A stretch of 64,000 nt of DNA from Ilumatobacter coccineus YM16-304 (GTDB taxonomy: Bacteria; Actinomycetota; Acidimicrobiia; Acidimicrobiales; Ilumatobacteraceae): contig NC_020520.1 of assembly GCF_000348785.1 (NCBI RefSeq), forward strand, positions 620,001-684,000. The letters are read 5' to 3'. A model generated the notes under the pieces. That model searched no databases. It saw nothing but the letters and a program-made list of their open reading frames with translations, and had not been told where the DNA came from. Shown piece after piece: positions 33,693 to 43,618 of the stretch (position 1 is its first letter; each line of letters opens with the position of its first letter). The position numbers and the translations under genes are program-made.

Positions 33693-36600
33693 TCACTCTG
33701 CGGAGTTCGACCCAACGATCTCGATGTCTGCAGTAGGCGAGTACGCCACGGTCGGCCCTGCCACCAACCTCACGCCCCACCACCACGCGCCGGTCGGAGC
33801 ATCGACCGGCGGTGAGAACTCGACCGTGACGACGCAGGTGTCGTGTGGCGGCACCGTGGCCTCGTGCCGAGGCGGCGTCATCGTCCACGTGCCCCACGGA
33901 CACAACACGTCGAGTTCGACCCACGCCGACAGGTCACCGTGGTTCTCGACGCGGATCTCCGCCGTGGCACGGCGCCCGGGCAGGACGCGAATCGACGCCG
34001 GGTCGGACGCCAGGACCACGGGTGCGGCACGAGTCCGGTGAACCTCGTCGTACACGGCCCAGCGTGAGCCGTCGGCGTGCCTGCCGCGAGCGATCACCCG
34101 GATTCCGCCAGGAGCCCGGTCGCCGGAGCACTCGGTCGAGTAGGTGGCGGTCCGCCCTGCTCCCGCGGAGATTGCCTCGGTGGCCGTGGAGACGACTCGA
34201 TCACCGGCGATGACCTGGACCTCGACGTCGAGGGGTTCGCAGCCGCTCTCCCGAGGGCTCAGCGTCATCAACGGGTCGGTGAGACGGACCAGGTCGACCT
34301 CGATCTGGCCATCGTCTCGACGCCCGAGAGGATGGATGCGAATGGCGACCGGGGCATGGCGTCGCTGCAGCGGACCTCGACCCTGCGACCACCAACGCGA
34401 GAACACCGGCGTCGGTTCGGCGTCGGGGCGGGGCGCGATCGCAAGATCCGCCAGCAGTGGCAACGTCATTTCGTCGGTTCGGAACGGCCCGGTGTCCAGG
34501 TCCGTGCCGGTCGCTCCTGGCTGACCGGGGAGCCCGGCCAGCCGCACGCGATGACGCGATGGCGTGCCCGTGCCGTTGCCGAGGCGCACTCGTGCGACAC
34601 CGGGACGCACGACGCTGACCGACCGGAGGATCGGCGTACCGGAACCCTCGACGTCGACGTCGACGTCGGCGCCGAGGACCTGGTCGGGTCGGTTGTGCGC
34701 GTTGGTGTCGGCGCCGGCGTCGCACGGATCATCCGGGGCTGGCATGCCGACGGTGACCACCGCGTCGAGCGGATGCTGCAGGTCGTTCGCCGACCGCACC
34801 ACTGCTGCTCGACGCCAATCGCCGTCGCGGGCGAAGAGCGCTCCGTTGTATGCGTGCGTCCAGTGCTGGAGTTGAAACGACGAGCCGTCGGGCACCGTTC
34901 GTCGGGGTGGCTCGATCCACTGACCCGACGGCCACCCGGTCGAGGAGCGCATGATGGCGCAGCTCAGCACGCCGTCTGTCGTCACTGCGCAACTCGGTGT
35001 GCCGGTGTTTGCCACGGCCACCGTTCGCCCTGGCCACGGAGGCCGGAACGCGCCCGCAGGATCGGCGGTCGTGGCCGACTCGACGGTGATCCGGTGCACG
35101 GCGAGCTCTTCGATGAGTGCATCGAGTTCGCGTTCGAGCGCTGCGGCGTCGACGGCGATCACGGTCAGGACGGGGAGGTCGTCGTCGTTCGTGACGTCGA
35201 GACCCGGTTGCCACACATCCGTCAGCGGCCGAATGGCGGGCGTCCACGCGCGGGCGCTGCCCGTGTCGGCGAGGTTCCGGTCGATACGGCTCCGATCAGC
35301 GGTGGGCAGCCTCCTCAGTGCAGCCTCGGCGACCGAGTTCGCCCCCACTTCTCCGAGAGCGATCCGCAGATCCGGAGCGTTGGAGTCGAAACCGAGGCGG
35401 CCGTATCGGCGACCGGCGGCCGACGTCGTAGTGGCCGTCACGCCAGCGGCCCCCAACGCCACGACCAGTCGGCGCGCGCTGGACATCGACGTCGGCGACC
35501 AGTCAGCGGTCACGACCTCCCCGATGCCGATGGCATGCGAGAGCACAGGACTCGCTGCGTCTGCCTCCGCGCAGTCTGCGACGAGGTCGACTCGGGCAGT
35601 GACCGACGAACCGAACCAGTTCGTGGCGGCGGTGTCGAGCGTCTCGGCGTGAAGTGCTGCGTCGACGTCGGTGAAGGCGAATCCACGACCGACGACGGCT
35701 TCACCGACTTCGACGACGGGGGTCGCTCCCGGAACCGCCGCCGCCCATTCGACCCGAACGAGTTCGTCGCGGAGATCAGGGTCATCGATCACGGCACCGA
35801 CATCGACGCGATCTACGCCGGCGAGCAGCGTCAATGTCGACCTGACGCGAGCGTCGCTCTCGCCGTTCGTCATGGCCGCCGTGGGCAGGGACGCGTCGAT
35901 CACGAGTCGCTCGCCGATCGGTGACGTCTCGCAGCGAACCTTCGCCGGTCGGTCGGACGAGCGCCGCGTCGTCCCGGTCGGCGACAGGTGCCACGGGCCC
36001 TCGCCGTGCGTGGGGTGGTTCGGGTACTCGTCGTGGACGACGAACTCGTTGCCCAGCCGATCCTCGATCATCATCTCGTCGTCGAGCGCTCGCCACGACG
36101 TCACGCAACCGCCGCGCTGCGGGTCGACCGTCAATCGGTGATGTCGGTTCTCGATCGTCGTGCCGGGACGGTGTTCCCAGCGTGGCAGTGCCCGGTCGGG
36201 AGCAGCGATGACGCGCAGCGTGGTGCGGCCGATCCCGGAGGTCGCAACGAGGACGCGTAGCGCGATCGAGATCGTCGCACCTGACGTCTCGTCGACATCG
36301 AGGACGTCGACGACGAAGGGAAGCTCGTCGCCGTCTTGGCTCAGAACGGTCAGCCCCGATGGGGTGTTCGGATCGAGCGCAGCGAGATGGTCGCGGTCGA
36401 GGACGACCCGCACGGCATCGGTGCGCGCCCCGATGGTCGCGTCGAACACCGTGACCGTCAACGCGGCGGAACCGTGGTCGGTGCCAACGTCAAGCGTGCC
36501 GTCGCGCCGGTGGAGGTGGTCGAGCGCTCTGCTCTTCACGGTGTGTGCGAGAGCGTGGGCGCGACGCCAGCCAGCGAGGAGTTCCAGATACGCCTGGTCC

Positions 36601-38180
36601 GACTCGGTGCCGGTGATGGCGTCGTGGTGAGCGCCGTACACGAGGAGTCGCCACGCTTCGTCGAGTTCGTTCGCCGGATAGTCGACCCCGTGGCGGCTGC
36701 TCGCGACCGTCGACCAGAGCTCGGCGTCGACGAGTGTGTTCTCGATCTCGCGCTGGGCCTGCTTGGTGTCGATGTACGACACGTCCTTCCCGGTGTACAC
36801 CGGATTCATGTCGCGCGATTGCGGTGACAGCGGGCGACCGGCGAGTTCGTCGCGCATCGCACCGATGAAGTCGCTCGGCAGCGAACAACGGACTTTCGGC
36901 CAGGCGTAGCGAGCGGCGAACCAGCCGGGTAGCTCGGTGATCCAGCGCGCTGGAGGCGAGAGGTCGGTGCCGACCAGCATCTGCACATGGCTCGACGCCG
37001 CCAGATTGCCGAGGTGCGTGCCGACCCCGATCAGGAACTCGGCCGCTTCCTCGATGGTGTCGTATCCGTCGATCCGAAAGCCCGACGAATAGTGCGCCGC
37101 GAGGTATGCGGCGATGACGCTTCGGCCGTCCGGAGCGATCCATTCGAACTCGGTCGGGAATTGCATCTCGCCCGGGTCGGCGGGTGACGAGAAGCCGCCG
37201 TCGAGCATCGGGCCCCACGCTCCGAACGGACCGCGTGCAAAGACGATCGTCTCGACGCCAGCGTCCGCCAACAGGCTGGGGAACTGGGGGTCGTGGCCGA
37301 ACACGTCGAGTTGCCACGACGTGTCGGCTCGCTGGCCGAGCACGTCACGCTGGAACTCGGTGCCCATGTCGAGATTGCGGCGAGACAGTTCTGCGCTGGT
37401 GAGGGTGCCGTTCGGTTCGTTGTAGGTCGCGCCGACGACCTCGGCGCGACCATCGGCCAGCAGCCGTCGTAGACGTTCTCGATCCTCGAGATGGTGTGTC
37501 CAGAGCGGTGCGAGGTAGTCGACCTCGGCAACGCAGAACCGATACTCGGGGTCATCTTCGGCACGGTCGATGTGGGTGCGCAGAATGTCGATCACCGAGC
37601 GCTGGAACTGCATCCGTGGTGAGCCCGACCAGTCGAATCGATCCAGTTCGTCGAACGTCGACGCCTGAGTGTTCCACCACACCGGGTCCATGTGGAAGTG
37701 CGGGATCAGATGAATCGTCCGCCCGGGTTCGTGAACGAGCAATGGCACCTCCGCCGTCGCCGAGGAGACCGAGGTCGACACGATCACGTTCAGCCTGACG
37801 GTGTCTCCCGGCTCGGGTGGTGGACCGTTGAACTCGATTGGCACGTCGATCACCCGCAGTCGGAGTCGACGATCGTCGGTGACGCGGATCGGCGCAGGAT
37901 CGTCGACGGTGATCGTGATCTCGGCACCGGGTCGGGTCCTCAAGGTGAGGCGCAGGATCTGCGCCAGACGTTCCATTCCTTCGGGTTCGAGATCGACGAA
38001 GTACGCGGTCGACTCGGCTCCCATCAACTCGACGGTGTCTCCCGATCGCCAGGTCACGAGAGGCGACGAGTCGGGAGCGAGCGATCGCAACCGTTGTTCG
38101 GTGATGTCATCGAGATCACCACTGCATCTGCTCGGGTGCAACTCGCGACAGCACGAGGCGCTCGACGACCGCGACCGCAC
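33693..38180 (-). CDS. GH38-family alpha-mannosidase, very large
   Basis: Up to 1495 residues; the start is uncertain (GTG 38180, TTG 38090, GTG 38057 are candidates, and the first overlaps the permease gene by 65 bp). The catalytic half has IHLIPHFHMDPVWWNT (metal His-x-Asp), SWQLDVFGHDPQFP (nucleophile Asp) and YGAHHDAITGTESD (metal His-Asp), all as in GH38. The middle and C-terminal parts are beta-sandwich domains; the last 350 residues exceed the usual family length. No signal peptide is seen, so it cleaves alpha-mannosides in the cytosol. It follows the ABC importer in the same direction. Confidence 0.9.
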   Translation of the reverse strand: MRSRSSSASCCRELHPSRCSGDLDDITEQRLRSLAPDSSPLVTWRSGDTVELMGAESTAYFVDLEPEGMERLAQILRLTLRTRPGAEITITVDDPAPIRVTDDRRLRLRVIDVPIEFNGPPPEPGDTVRLNVIVSTSVSSATAEVPLLVHEPGRTIHLIPHFHMDPVWWNTQASTFDELDRFDWSGSPRMQFQRSVIDILRTHIDRAEDDPEYRFCVAEVDYLAPLWTHHLEDRERLRRLLADGRAEVVGATYNEPNGTLTSAELSRRNLDMGTEFQRDVLGQRADTSWQLDVFGHDPQFPSLLADAGVETIVFARGPFGAWGPMLDGGFSSPADPGEMQFPTEFEWIAPDGRSVIAAYLAAHYSSGFRIDGYDTIEEAAEFLIGVGTHLGNLAASSHVQMLVGTDLSPPARWITELPGWFAARYAWPKVRCSLPSDFIGAMRDELAGRPLSPQSRDMNPVYTGKDVSYIDTKQAQREIENTLVDAELWSTVASSRHGVDYPANELDEAWRLLVYGAHHDAITGTESDQAYLELLAGWRRAHALAHTVKSRALDHLHRRDGTLDVGTDHGSAALTVTVFDATIGARTDAVRVVLDRDHLAALDPNTPSGLTVLSQDGDELPFVVDVLDVDETSGATISIALRVLVATSGIGRTTLRVIAAPDRALPRWEHRPGTTIENRHHRLTVDPQRGGCVTSWRALDDEMMIEDRLGNEFVVHDEYPNHPTHGEGPWHLSPTGTTRRSSDRPAKVRCETSPIGERLVIDASLPTAAMTNGESDARVRSTLTLLAGVDRVDVGAVIDDPDLRDELVRVEWAAAVPGATPVVEVGEAVVGRGFAFTDVDAALHAETLDTAATNWFGSSVTARVDLVADCAEADAASPVLSHAIGIGEVVTADWSPTSMSSARRLVVALGAAGVTATTTSAAGRRYGRLGFDSNAPDLRIALGEVGANSVAEAALRRLPTADRSRIDRNLADTGSARAWTPAIRPLTDVWQPGLDVTNDDDLPVLTVIAVDAAALERELDALIEELAVHRITVESATTADPAGAFRPPWPGRTVAVANTGTPSCAVTTDGVLSCAIMRSSTGWPSGQWIEPPRRTVPDGSSFQLQHWTHAYNGALFARDGDWRRAAVVRSANDLQHPLDAVVTVGMPAPDDPCDAGADTNAHNRPDQVLGADVDVDVEGSGTPILRSVSVVRPGVARVRLGNGTGTPSRHRVRLAGLPGQPGATGTDLDTGPFRTDEMTLPLLADLAIAPRPDAEPTPVFSRWWSQGRGPLQRRHAPVAIRIHPLGRRDDGQIEVDLVRLTDPLMTLSPRESGCEPLDVEVQVIAGDRVVSTATEAISAGAGRTATYSTECSGDRAPGGIRVIARGRHADGSRWAVYDEVHRTRAAPVVLASDPASIRVLPGRRATAEIRVENHGDLSAWVELDVLCPWGTWTMTPPRHEATVPPHDTCVVTVEFSPPVDAPTGAWWWGVRLVAGPTVAYSPTADIEIVGSNSAE

Positions 38181-39747
38181 CGTACGAGATCGACGCGATC
38201 GCGGTGACGATCACGACGCAGGCCCACAACGTCTCATAGCGACTGCTCACTGCTGCGATCGCCATCAGGTTTCCGATGCCGGATCCGGTCGCCAACCACT
38301 CCGCAACCGTGGCCGCCAGGATCGTGGCGGGCACCGCCATGCGCGCCGCAGCGAAGAACGCGGGTGCCATGGCGGGGATCTGCCCGGACAGCAACGTGCG
38401 TACCCGGCTCGTGTCGTACACCGCGTAGAAGTCGAGCACCTGACCCGGTGTCTGACGGAGGCCGTGGGCGCACGCGACCAGTGTCGGGAAGAAGGTCATG
38501 ATTGCGACCGTGATGGTCATCCCGGCCACGCCTCTGCCGAACGCCTGCACGAGCAGCGGTGCGATCGCGATGATCGGGACGCACCTCAATGCGACCGCGA
38601 TCGGGGTGAGCGTCCGGCGGACCGCGGCGAAGAGGTCGAAGATCGATGCTGCCGCAGCGCCGAGCAGGAGCCCGAGCAGATAGCCGGGGATGACGACCTG
38701 GGCCGTGTCGCTGAGGGATTCGAGGATCTCGGAGCGGTTGGCGGAGGCGGATGGTCCGGAGACCATGTAGCGCCACACGTCGCTCGGGCGTTTCGCGAAG
38801 TACGAGTCGAGGTCGAAGAAGTTCATGAGCCCCGCCCAGATCACCACGATGATCGCCAACGTGATCGTCGCCTCGACAGCGGTGCGCGCGATGCGGCGCG
38901 ATGTCGACATCGCTCGACCGCTCGATCCGGGTGCCATGAGGAGCGAAGGACGACCGACGGAAAGCCGCTTGCCGATCGCTCCGACGCCGACGTAGGCCGC
39001 CATCGACACGAGCGCGGAGATCGAGGCCACCGCCCACAGTTCGTCGGTCTTGAGTGCCCGCATCGAGTTGATCGTGAGAATGCCCATTCCTCGATCGGCG
39101 CCGGTGAACTCTCCGACGAGTGCACCGAGGAACGCGGCCGGCGCAGCAACCTGGAGACCGGCGAAGAGATAGGGGATCGAGGCGCGAGCGCGAATCGTCG
39201 CCAGGACTCGGAACCGCCCGCGTCCGTAGCTGTGGATCAGATCGGTCCATGACTGTGGAACTGCGCGGAATCCCACGAGAACCGGAACGAGCGTCGTGTA
39301 GAACACCGCGAGGGCGGCCATCGTGACTTGAGGACCCTCGCCGACACCCCACACCACGCGGAGAATTGGTCCCATCGCCACCAACGGCAGGCAGAACACT
39401 GCCAGCGACAGGCGCAACAGCACGCGTTCGACCGACGGTGCGACCGCGACGAGCGATGCCAGCGCGATCGCGACGAGGTTGCCCCAGAAGAAGCCGCGGA
39501 TGGCCGACCAGGCGGTGATCCGAACCGCACGTTGATACAGGTCCCAGTTCTCGATGCTGGCTGCGACAACTCCGGTCGGCGGGGCGATCAGATTCGTTCC
39601 ACCGAGGATCACGCGCGCGATGAACTCCCACGCTGCGGCCACGACGGCGAAACCGGCGATGGTGCGAGCGCCAGACCCGATCGATGCGCGAGACGGAGAG
39701 AGCCGCACCTTCACCGGGCGGGACTGGGCGGTGACGGCGGCGGTCAC
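38116..39747 (-). CDS. fused two-domain ABC permease (nitrate/sulfonate/taurine type)
   Basis: 543 residues from GTG 39747, overlapping the ATPase stop by 4 bp. Two BPD_transp_1 units lie in one chain: the first about 25-275, with FLGALVGEFTGADRGMGILTINS, and the second about 300-540, with ILAATVAEWLATGSGIGNLMA. Both EAA-like loops contact the ATPase. Each half has about six membrane helices. Members of this class normally have one domain and act as homodimers, so the fusion is unusual. It imports a small anionic compound in the standard model. Confidence 0.9.
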   Translation of the reverse strand: MTAAVTAQSRPVKVRLSPSRASIGSGARTIAGFAVVAAAWEFIARVILGGTNLIAPPTGVVAASIENWDLYQRAVRITAWSAIRGFFWGNLVAIALASLVAVAPSVERVLLRLSLAVFCLPLVAMGPILRVVWGVGEGPQVTMAALAVFYTTLVPVLVGFRAVPQSWTDLIHSYGRGRFRVLATIRARASIPYLFAGLQVAAPAAFLGALVGEFTGADRGMGILTINSMRALKTDELWAVASISALVSMAAYVGVGAIGKRLSVGRPSLLMAPGSSGRAMSTSRRIARTAVEATITLAIIVVIWAGLMNFFDLDSYFAKRPSDVWRYMVSGPSASANRSEILESLSDTAQVVIPGYLLGLLLGAAAASIFDLFAAVRRTLTPIAVALRCVPIIAIAPLLVQAFGRGVAGMTITVAIMTFFPTLVACAHGLRQTPGQVLDFYAVYDTSRVRTLLSGQIPAMAPAFFAAARMAVPATILAATVAEWLATGSGIGNLMAIAAVSSRYETLWACVVIVTAIASISYGAVAVVERLVLSRVAPEQMQW

Positions 39748-40565
39748 TCTGGCTCGTCGTCCTTGTCGACGTCGACACCGAGCAGCACACCGACTTCGTC
39801 CACGAGCTGGTGGAACTCGGGAAGGTGCAGGTGCTTCGCCCGTCGTGGTCGCTCGATCGGGATGTCGACCGTTGCGGCGACTCGGCCGGGACGCGCCGAC
39901 ATCACGACGACGTGGTCGGCGAGCAGCACGGCTTCGGGGATCGAGTGGGTGACGAGGAGCGTCGTGCTCCCGCGGTCCTGCCAGATGGGCGGTAGTTCGA
40001 GGTTGAGTCGTCGGCGGGTGAGTTCGTCGACTGCGCCGAACGGTTCGTCGAGCAACAGCAGGCGTGGGGCGGTGACCAGACAGCGGGCGATCGCCGCTCG
40101 CTGACGCATGCCACCGGACAGCTGAGCTGGTTTGGCCTTCTCGAATCCGGCAAGTCCGACGAGCTTGATCAGTTCGGCGACACGACCGGGTGCCGACCTC
40201 TTGCCCGCGAGCTTCAGCGCCAGTGCCACGTTCGACTCGACCGTGCGCCACGGGAGAAGGGAAGCATCTTGGAATGCGACAGCGATCTCGCCTTGCCGTC
40301 GCAACACATCGGGGCTCTCACCGTCGATGCTGACCATGCCTGCGGTGGCGGACTCGAGGCCGGCGATGATCCTCAGCAGCGTGGACTTGCCGCACCCGGA
40401 CGGCCCGACCAGCGCCGTCACCGTTCCCGGCTCCAGCACGGTCGAGACGTGATCGAGTGCGTGGACCGCAGCGCTGCCGTCGCCGAACCGCTTCGTGATG
40501 TCGATGCACTCGACTCGCGGGGCCAACCCCTCGTCCACCGGCGTGTTCGATGTTGCCGGGGTCAT
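39744..40565 (-). CDS. ABC importer ATPase (SsuB/TauB-like)
   Basis: 273 residues from ATG 40565. Walker A GPSGCGKST (about 54-62), Q-loop AVAFQDASLLPWRTVESNVALAL, signature LSGGMRQRAAIARCL, Walker B LLLLDEPFGAVDE and the H-loop TH in LLVTHSIPEAVLLADHVVVM are complete. The sequence around the Q-loop (LLPW) is that of nitrate/sulfonate/taurine transporters. It overlaps the permease by 4 bp and lies 57 bp after the binding-protein gene. Confidence 0.93.
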   Translation of the reverse strand: MTPATSNTPVDEGLAPRVECIDITKRFGDGSAAVHALDHVSTVLEPGTVTALVGPSGCGKSTLLRIIAGLESATAGMVSIDGESPDVLRRQGEIAVAFQDASLLPWRTVESNVALALKLAGKRSAPGRVAELIKLVGLAGFEKAKPAQLSGGMRQRAAIARCLVTAPRLLLLDEPFGAVDELTRRRLNLELPPIWQDRGSTTLLVTHSIPEAVLLADHVVVMSARPGRVAATVDIPIERPRRAKHLHLPEFHQLVDEVGVLLGVDVDKDDEPE

Positions 40566-40621
40566 CCTGTGGGCCTCGTCGGTGCCTTCGGTCGGTCGAT
40601 GTCTCGGAGGAGACGAGACGT

Positions 40622-41740
40622 TCACAGCGTGGGTCCGTCTGCGTAGATCTCCTCCAGCAGCGATCGGTCGAAGAGTTCCGGCGAGGCGCCAGCGATCTCG
40701 AGGTCGGCGAACAGCTTCATGTTCTCTTCGACGGTCTCGTCGGTGAACCAGGCGAACCCGTTGGCGTCGGTCACGTCGCTGTACATGATGTCGAGCTGGA
40801 CTTCGGCCTGTTCGAGTTGTGTCTCGATGTCGAGACCCGCATCGGGGTTCATGTCGATCGAGATCTGTGCAGCTTCGGCGTGATCGGTCTTGTAGTCCTG
40901 CCAGCCGAGGATCTCGGCACGCAGGAGGCTGATGATCTGTTCGCGCTTTTCGCCGACGAGGTTCTCGGTCAACACCGTGTACACCTGAGAGGCCGGGTTG
41001 AACCCGAAGTCGGCGAGCAGCATCGTGCTGTGCTCGATGCCCTGAACTCCGAGAGCGACGGGCAAGTCGTTGTAGAAGCAGAAGATCGAGTCGGCCTGAT
41101 CGGCGGTGAGGACCGCCGGGTCGTACTGGCTGGGGATGAACTCGATCTGCGATCGATCGATATCGTTGTACTGCAGGAACGCGTCGAGTGCCGGCGTGTC
41201 GGTGCCGGCGACGGCGATACGTGTTCCGATCAGCGACTCGGGGGTCACGAGGTTCTTCTCGGCGAGCGACAGGAGCGTGCCCGGAGCACGCTGGTACTGC
41301 ATGCCGACGATGGTGAGCGCGGCGCCTTCCGCGTTGGACCGAGCGACGTTGTCGCCACCGGAGATGTTCATCAGTGCAGCGCCCGAAACGGTCTGCGTGT
41401 TGCCGGCGACGTTCGGCCCGCCGGAGCCGAGCGTGATGTCCAGACCCTGGTCGGCGTAGTAGCCGCGGTCGACGCCGAGGTAGGTGCCGCCGAACTGGAC
41501 GCTCGGTGTCCACGAGAGTTGCAGTGTGGTCGGCGTCAGCGACACAGCCGGGACGGAGTCGGCAGCGGCGCCGGAGGTCGAGGGCTCGTCGGCCGACGAC
41601 GAGTCGTCGTCACTGCCGCAGGCCGCGAGGAACGCCGGCCCCATCGACATGGCTCCGACACCGATGCATCCGTTGCGTAGTAGACGCCTGCGGGTCATCG
41701 TCGTCGGAGACTGCATCTTCAGGTCGTATTGCTTGGTCAT
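40622..41740 (-). CDS. ABC substrate-binding lipoprotein (NMT1/THI5-like)
   Basis: 372 residues from ATG 41740, six bases after GGAG; ATG 41746 is too close to that site. A twin-arginine style leader MTRRRLLRNGCIGVGAMSMG ends in lipobox FLAACG near residue 41, then an acidic Ser/Asp linker. The mature domain shows LQLSWTPSVQFGGTYLGVDRGYYADQGLDI, usual for NMT1/SsuA-like binders of small organic ligands (riboflavin-, pyrimidine- or sulfonate-like). Ligand is unknown. It begins the leftward operon with the ATPase, permease and mannosidase. Confidence 0.9.
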   Translation of the reverse strand: MTKQYDLKMQSPTTMTRRRLLRNGCIGVGAMSMGPAFLAACGSDDDSSSADEPSTSGAAADSVPAVSLTPTTLQLSWTPSVQFGGTYLGVDRGYYADQGLDITLGSGGPNVAGNTQTVSGAALMNISGGDNVARSNAEGAALTIVGMQYQRAPGTLLSLAEKNLVTPESLIGTRIAVAGTDTPALDAFLQYNDIDRSQIEFIPSQYDPAVLTADQADSIFCFYNDLPVALGVQGIEHSTMLLADFGFNPASQVYTVLTENLVGEKREQIISLLRAEILGWQDYKTDHAEAAQISIDMNPDAGLDIETQLEQAEVQLDIMYSDVTDANGFAWFTDETVEENMKLFADLEIAGASPELFDRSLLEEIYADGPTL

Positions 41741-41793
41741 CTTCATCTCCAGGTTCTCGGTTGGGGGGAGCACCGACCGACGTAGCGCCGATC

Positions 41794-41821
41794 CGCAATA
41801 TTTGATGTGGTCAATATTGCG
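41794..41821. promoter_or_regulatory. inverted repeat with regulon box TTGATGTGGTCAA
   Basis: CGCAATATT (41794-41802) and AATATTGCG (41813-41821) are perfect inverted arms. Inside lies TTGATGTGGTCAA (41802-41814), which matches boxes at 42060 and 43606. It is 53 bp upstream of the binding-protein start. Confidence 0.7.
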
Positions 41822-42059
41822 GGTCAACGTCACGGGGCATCGACGTGCATGTTTCGGCCGCGTGAACTCCCCGAGCGACGCGCTCGTGGTGTGTGGTCGT
41901 CGAGCGCTCGATGGTTCGACCATCGCCTCCGATCCCGACACGCAGCGCTCGTCATCTCGTCCAGCGTGCCGCTCGACGACGCGAACCGATCGGCGTCGAC
42001 CGACGTCGTAACGGAGCGTTCACGCGAGTCCGCCCCCGTGGGGGCCCGTCACCGGTACT

Positions 42060-42072
42060 TTGATGACATCAA
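42060..42072. promoter_or_regulatory. regulon box TTGATGACATCAA upstream of the sulfatase
   Basis: A 13-bp palindrome with a single central A. Its last base is 34 bp from the A of the sulfatase ATG, the same distance as the box before the dioxygenase genes. Confidence 0.7.
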
Positions 42073-42105
42073 TATCTGCAGACTGGGCGAAACGAGGAAC
42101 CCACG

Positions 42106-43518
42106 ATGACGAATCAACCGAACGTCGTACTCATCAACTGTGACGACCTGGGGTACGGCGATCTCGGCTGCTATGGATCGACGCTCAACAAGACGCCGGC
42201 GATCGACGGGCTCGCGGCCGATGGACTCCGATTCGATTCGTTCTACACGGCATCGCCGGTGTGTTCGCCGGCTCGCGGTGCACTCTTGACCGGTTGCTAC
42301 CCGCCGCGGATCGGATTCGGACGCTTCGAAGGTGTGTCGGTGTTGTTTCCAGGCATGGGGCTCGGTCTGGCGCCGGAGGAATACAGCTTGGCGAGTCTGC
42401 TGTCGGATGCCGGCTACCGAACGCAGGCGGTCGGGAAGTGGCACTGTGGTGACCAGCCCGACTTTCAGCCGACCAACCACGGGTTCGATCACTATTTCGG
42501 GTTGCCGTACAGCAACGACATGGGGATTCAGGCCGGAGGCGAGCCGCCGACAATGCCGGAGTTGGCGCCACTGCCGTTGATCGCCGACGGGCAGGTCATC
42601 GAACAGCAGCCGGACCTCGCGGCGTTGACGGGGCGTTACGTCGATGAGGCGCTCAAGTTCATGCGTGTCTCTGATGAGCGGCCCTTCTTCTTGTATCTCG
42701 CGCACATGTACGTTCACCTCCCGATCTATGTCGAGGAGCGATTCGCCGAGCAGTCGTCCAACGGCGTCTACGGCGCGGCGGTCGAATCGATCGACTGGGC
42801 GACGGCGGTCATCCTTGCCGAACTCGAGGCGCAGGGAATCGTCGACGACACGATCGTGATCTTCACCAGCGACAACGGATCGCTCGGCGACAATCCGCCG
42901 CCATGGGGTGAAGGCGAGTCGCTCGGCGCGAGCAACGGTGCGCTGCGCGGCGCGAAGACCACGACCTGGGAGGGTGGCCAGAGGGTGCCGGGGATCGTCC
43001 GCTGGCCGGCCCGCGTCGAAGCGGGTCGAGTCAGCGGCGAACTCGTCACGGCGATGGATCTGTACCCGACCTTGGCTGCGCTGTGTGGCGGTCGAGTGCC
43101 GACCGATCGGATCATCGATGGGCGCGACATTCAGTCGATCTGGTTCGGCGATGCGCCCTCTCCGCACGAGGTCTTCTACTACTACTGGATGAACGATCTG
43201 GAGGCGGTTCGCTCCGGCCGCTGGAAGCTGCACTTCTCCAAACACGGAGCCGAGCAGCGCGAGTTGTACGACCTCGACAGCGACATCGGGGAGACGACGA
43301 ACGTTCTCGCGGATGTGCTCGCCGATCGTCCGGACGTGGTCGAGCGCCTCGACCGACTCGCCGAGGTCGCCCGTTCGACGCTCGGCGACGAACGGCTCGG
43401 CCGATCGGGATCGGAGGTCCGTCCGGTCGGAGAGGTCGACGATCCAGCGCCGCTGACGAGGTATGACCCCGATCACCCGTACATCGTTGCCGAGTACGAC
43501 ATCACTGCGCGCGGCTGA
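42106..43518 (+). CDS. type I formylglycine sulfatase, cytoplasmic
   Basis: 470 residues from ATG 42106. PNVVLINCDDLGYGDLGCYG supplies the metal-binding Asp pair, and PVCSPARGALLTGCYPPR holds the C53-S-P-A-R57 sulfatase motif in which the Cys is converted to formylglycine. KWHCGD, HMYVHLP and FTSDNGS complete the active site. It hydrolyses a sulfate ester. No signal peptide is present, so it works on an imported substrate and needs a formylglycine-generating enzyme encoded elsewhere. It starts the rightward catabolic group. Confidence 0.95.
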   Translation: MTNQPNVVLINCDDLGYGDLGCYGSTLNKTPAIDGLAADGLRFDSFYTASPVCSPARGALLTGCYPPRIGFGRFEGVSVLFPGMGLGLAPEEYSLASLLSDAGYRTQAVGKWHCGDQPDFQPTNHGFDHYFGLPYSNDMGIQAGGEPPTMPELAPLPLIADGQVIEQQPDLAALTGRYVDEALKFMRVSDERPFFLYLAHMYVHLPIYVEERFAEQSSNGVYGAAVESIDWATAVILAELEAQGIVDDTIVIFTSDNGSLGDNPPPWGEGESLGASNGALRGAKTTTWEGGQRVPGIVRWPARVEAGRVSGELVTAMDLYPTLAALCGGRVPTDRIIDGRDIQSIWFGDAPSPHEVFYYYWMNDLEAVRSGRWKLHFSKHGAEQRELYDLDSDIGETTNVLADVLADRPDVVERLDRLAEVARSTLGDERLGRSGSEVRPVGEVDDPAPLTRYDPDHPYIVAEYDITARG

Positions 43519-43605
43519 CGCAAACCAGTTGAGCGCTGCGCGGCTGAGTCACGAAACGCGCTGTTCACGGAGATGGGTTCGTATTGCAACGTTGCCATGG
43601 TTTGA

Positions 43606-43618
43606 TTGACTACATCAA
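43606..43618. promoter_or_regulatory. regulon box upstream of the Rieske dioxygenase
   Basis: TTGACTACATCAA reads TTGATGTAGTCAA on the minus strand, one base different from the box at 41802. It is the core of a wider palindrome TGATTGA-CTACA-TCAATCA at 43603-43621. It ends 34 bp before the dioxygenase beta ATG. Confidence 0.7.

Larger units (their letters stand above)
41741..42105. promoter_or_regulatory. 365-bp divergent control region of importer and sulfatase
   Basis: No gene is seen here. It holds two palindromic sites (41794-41821 and 42060-42072), one near each divergent gene, and the sulfatase ribosome site GAGGAA at 42094-42099. The AT content of the two sites stands out from the surrounding GC-rich sequence. 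Confidence 0.6.

Noticed and set aside
34077-35924. Plus-strand 615-residue open frame
   Set aside because: It lies antisense within the GH38 gene, is rich in Arg/Gly/His shadow composition and has no recognisable domain.
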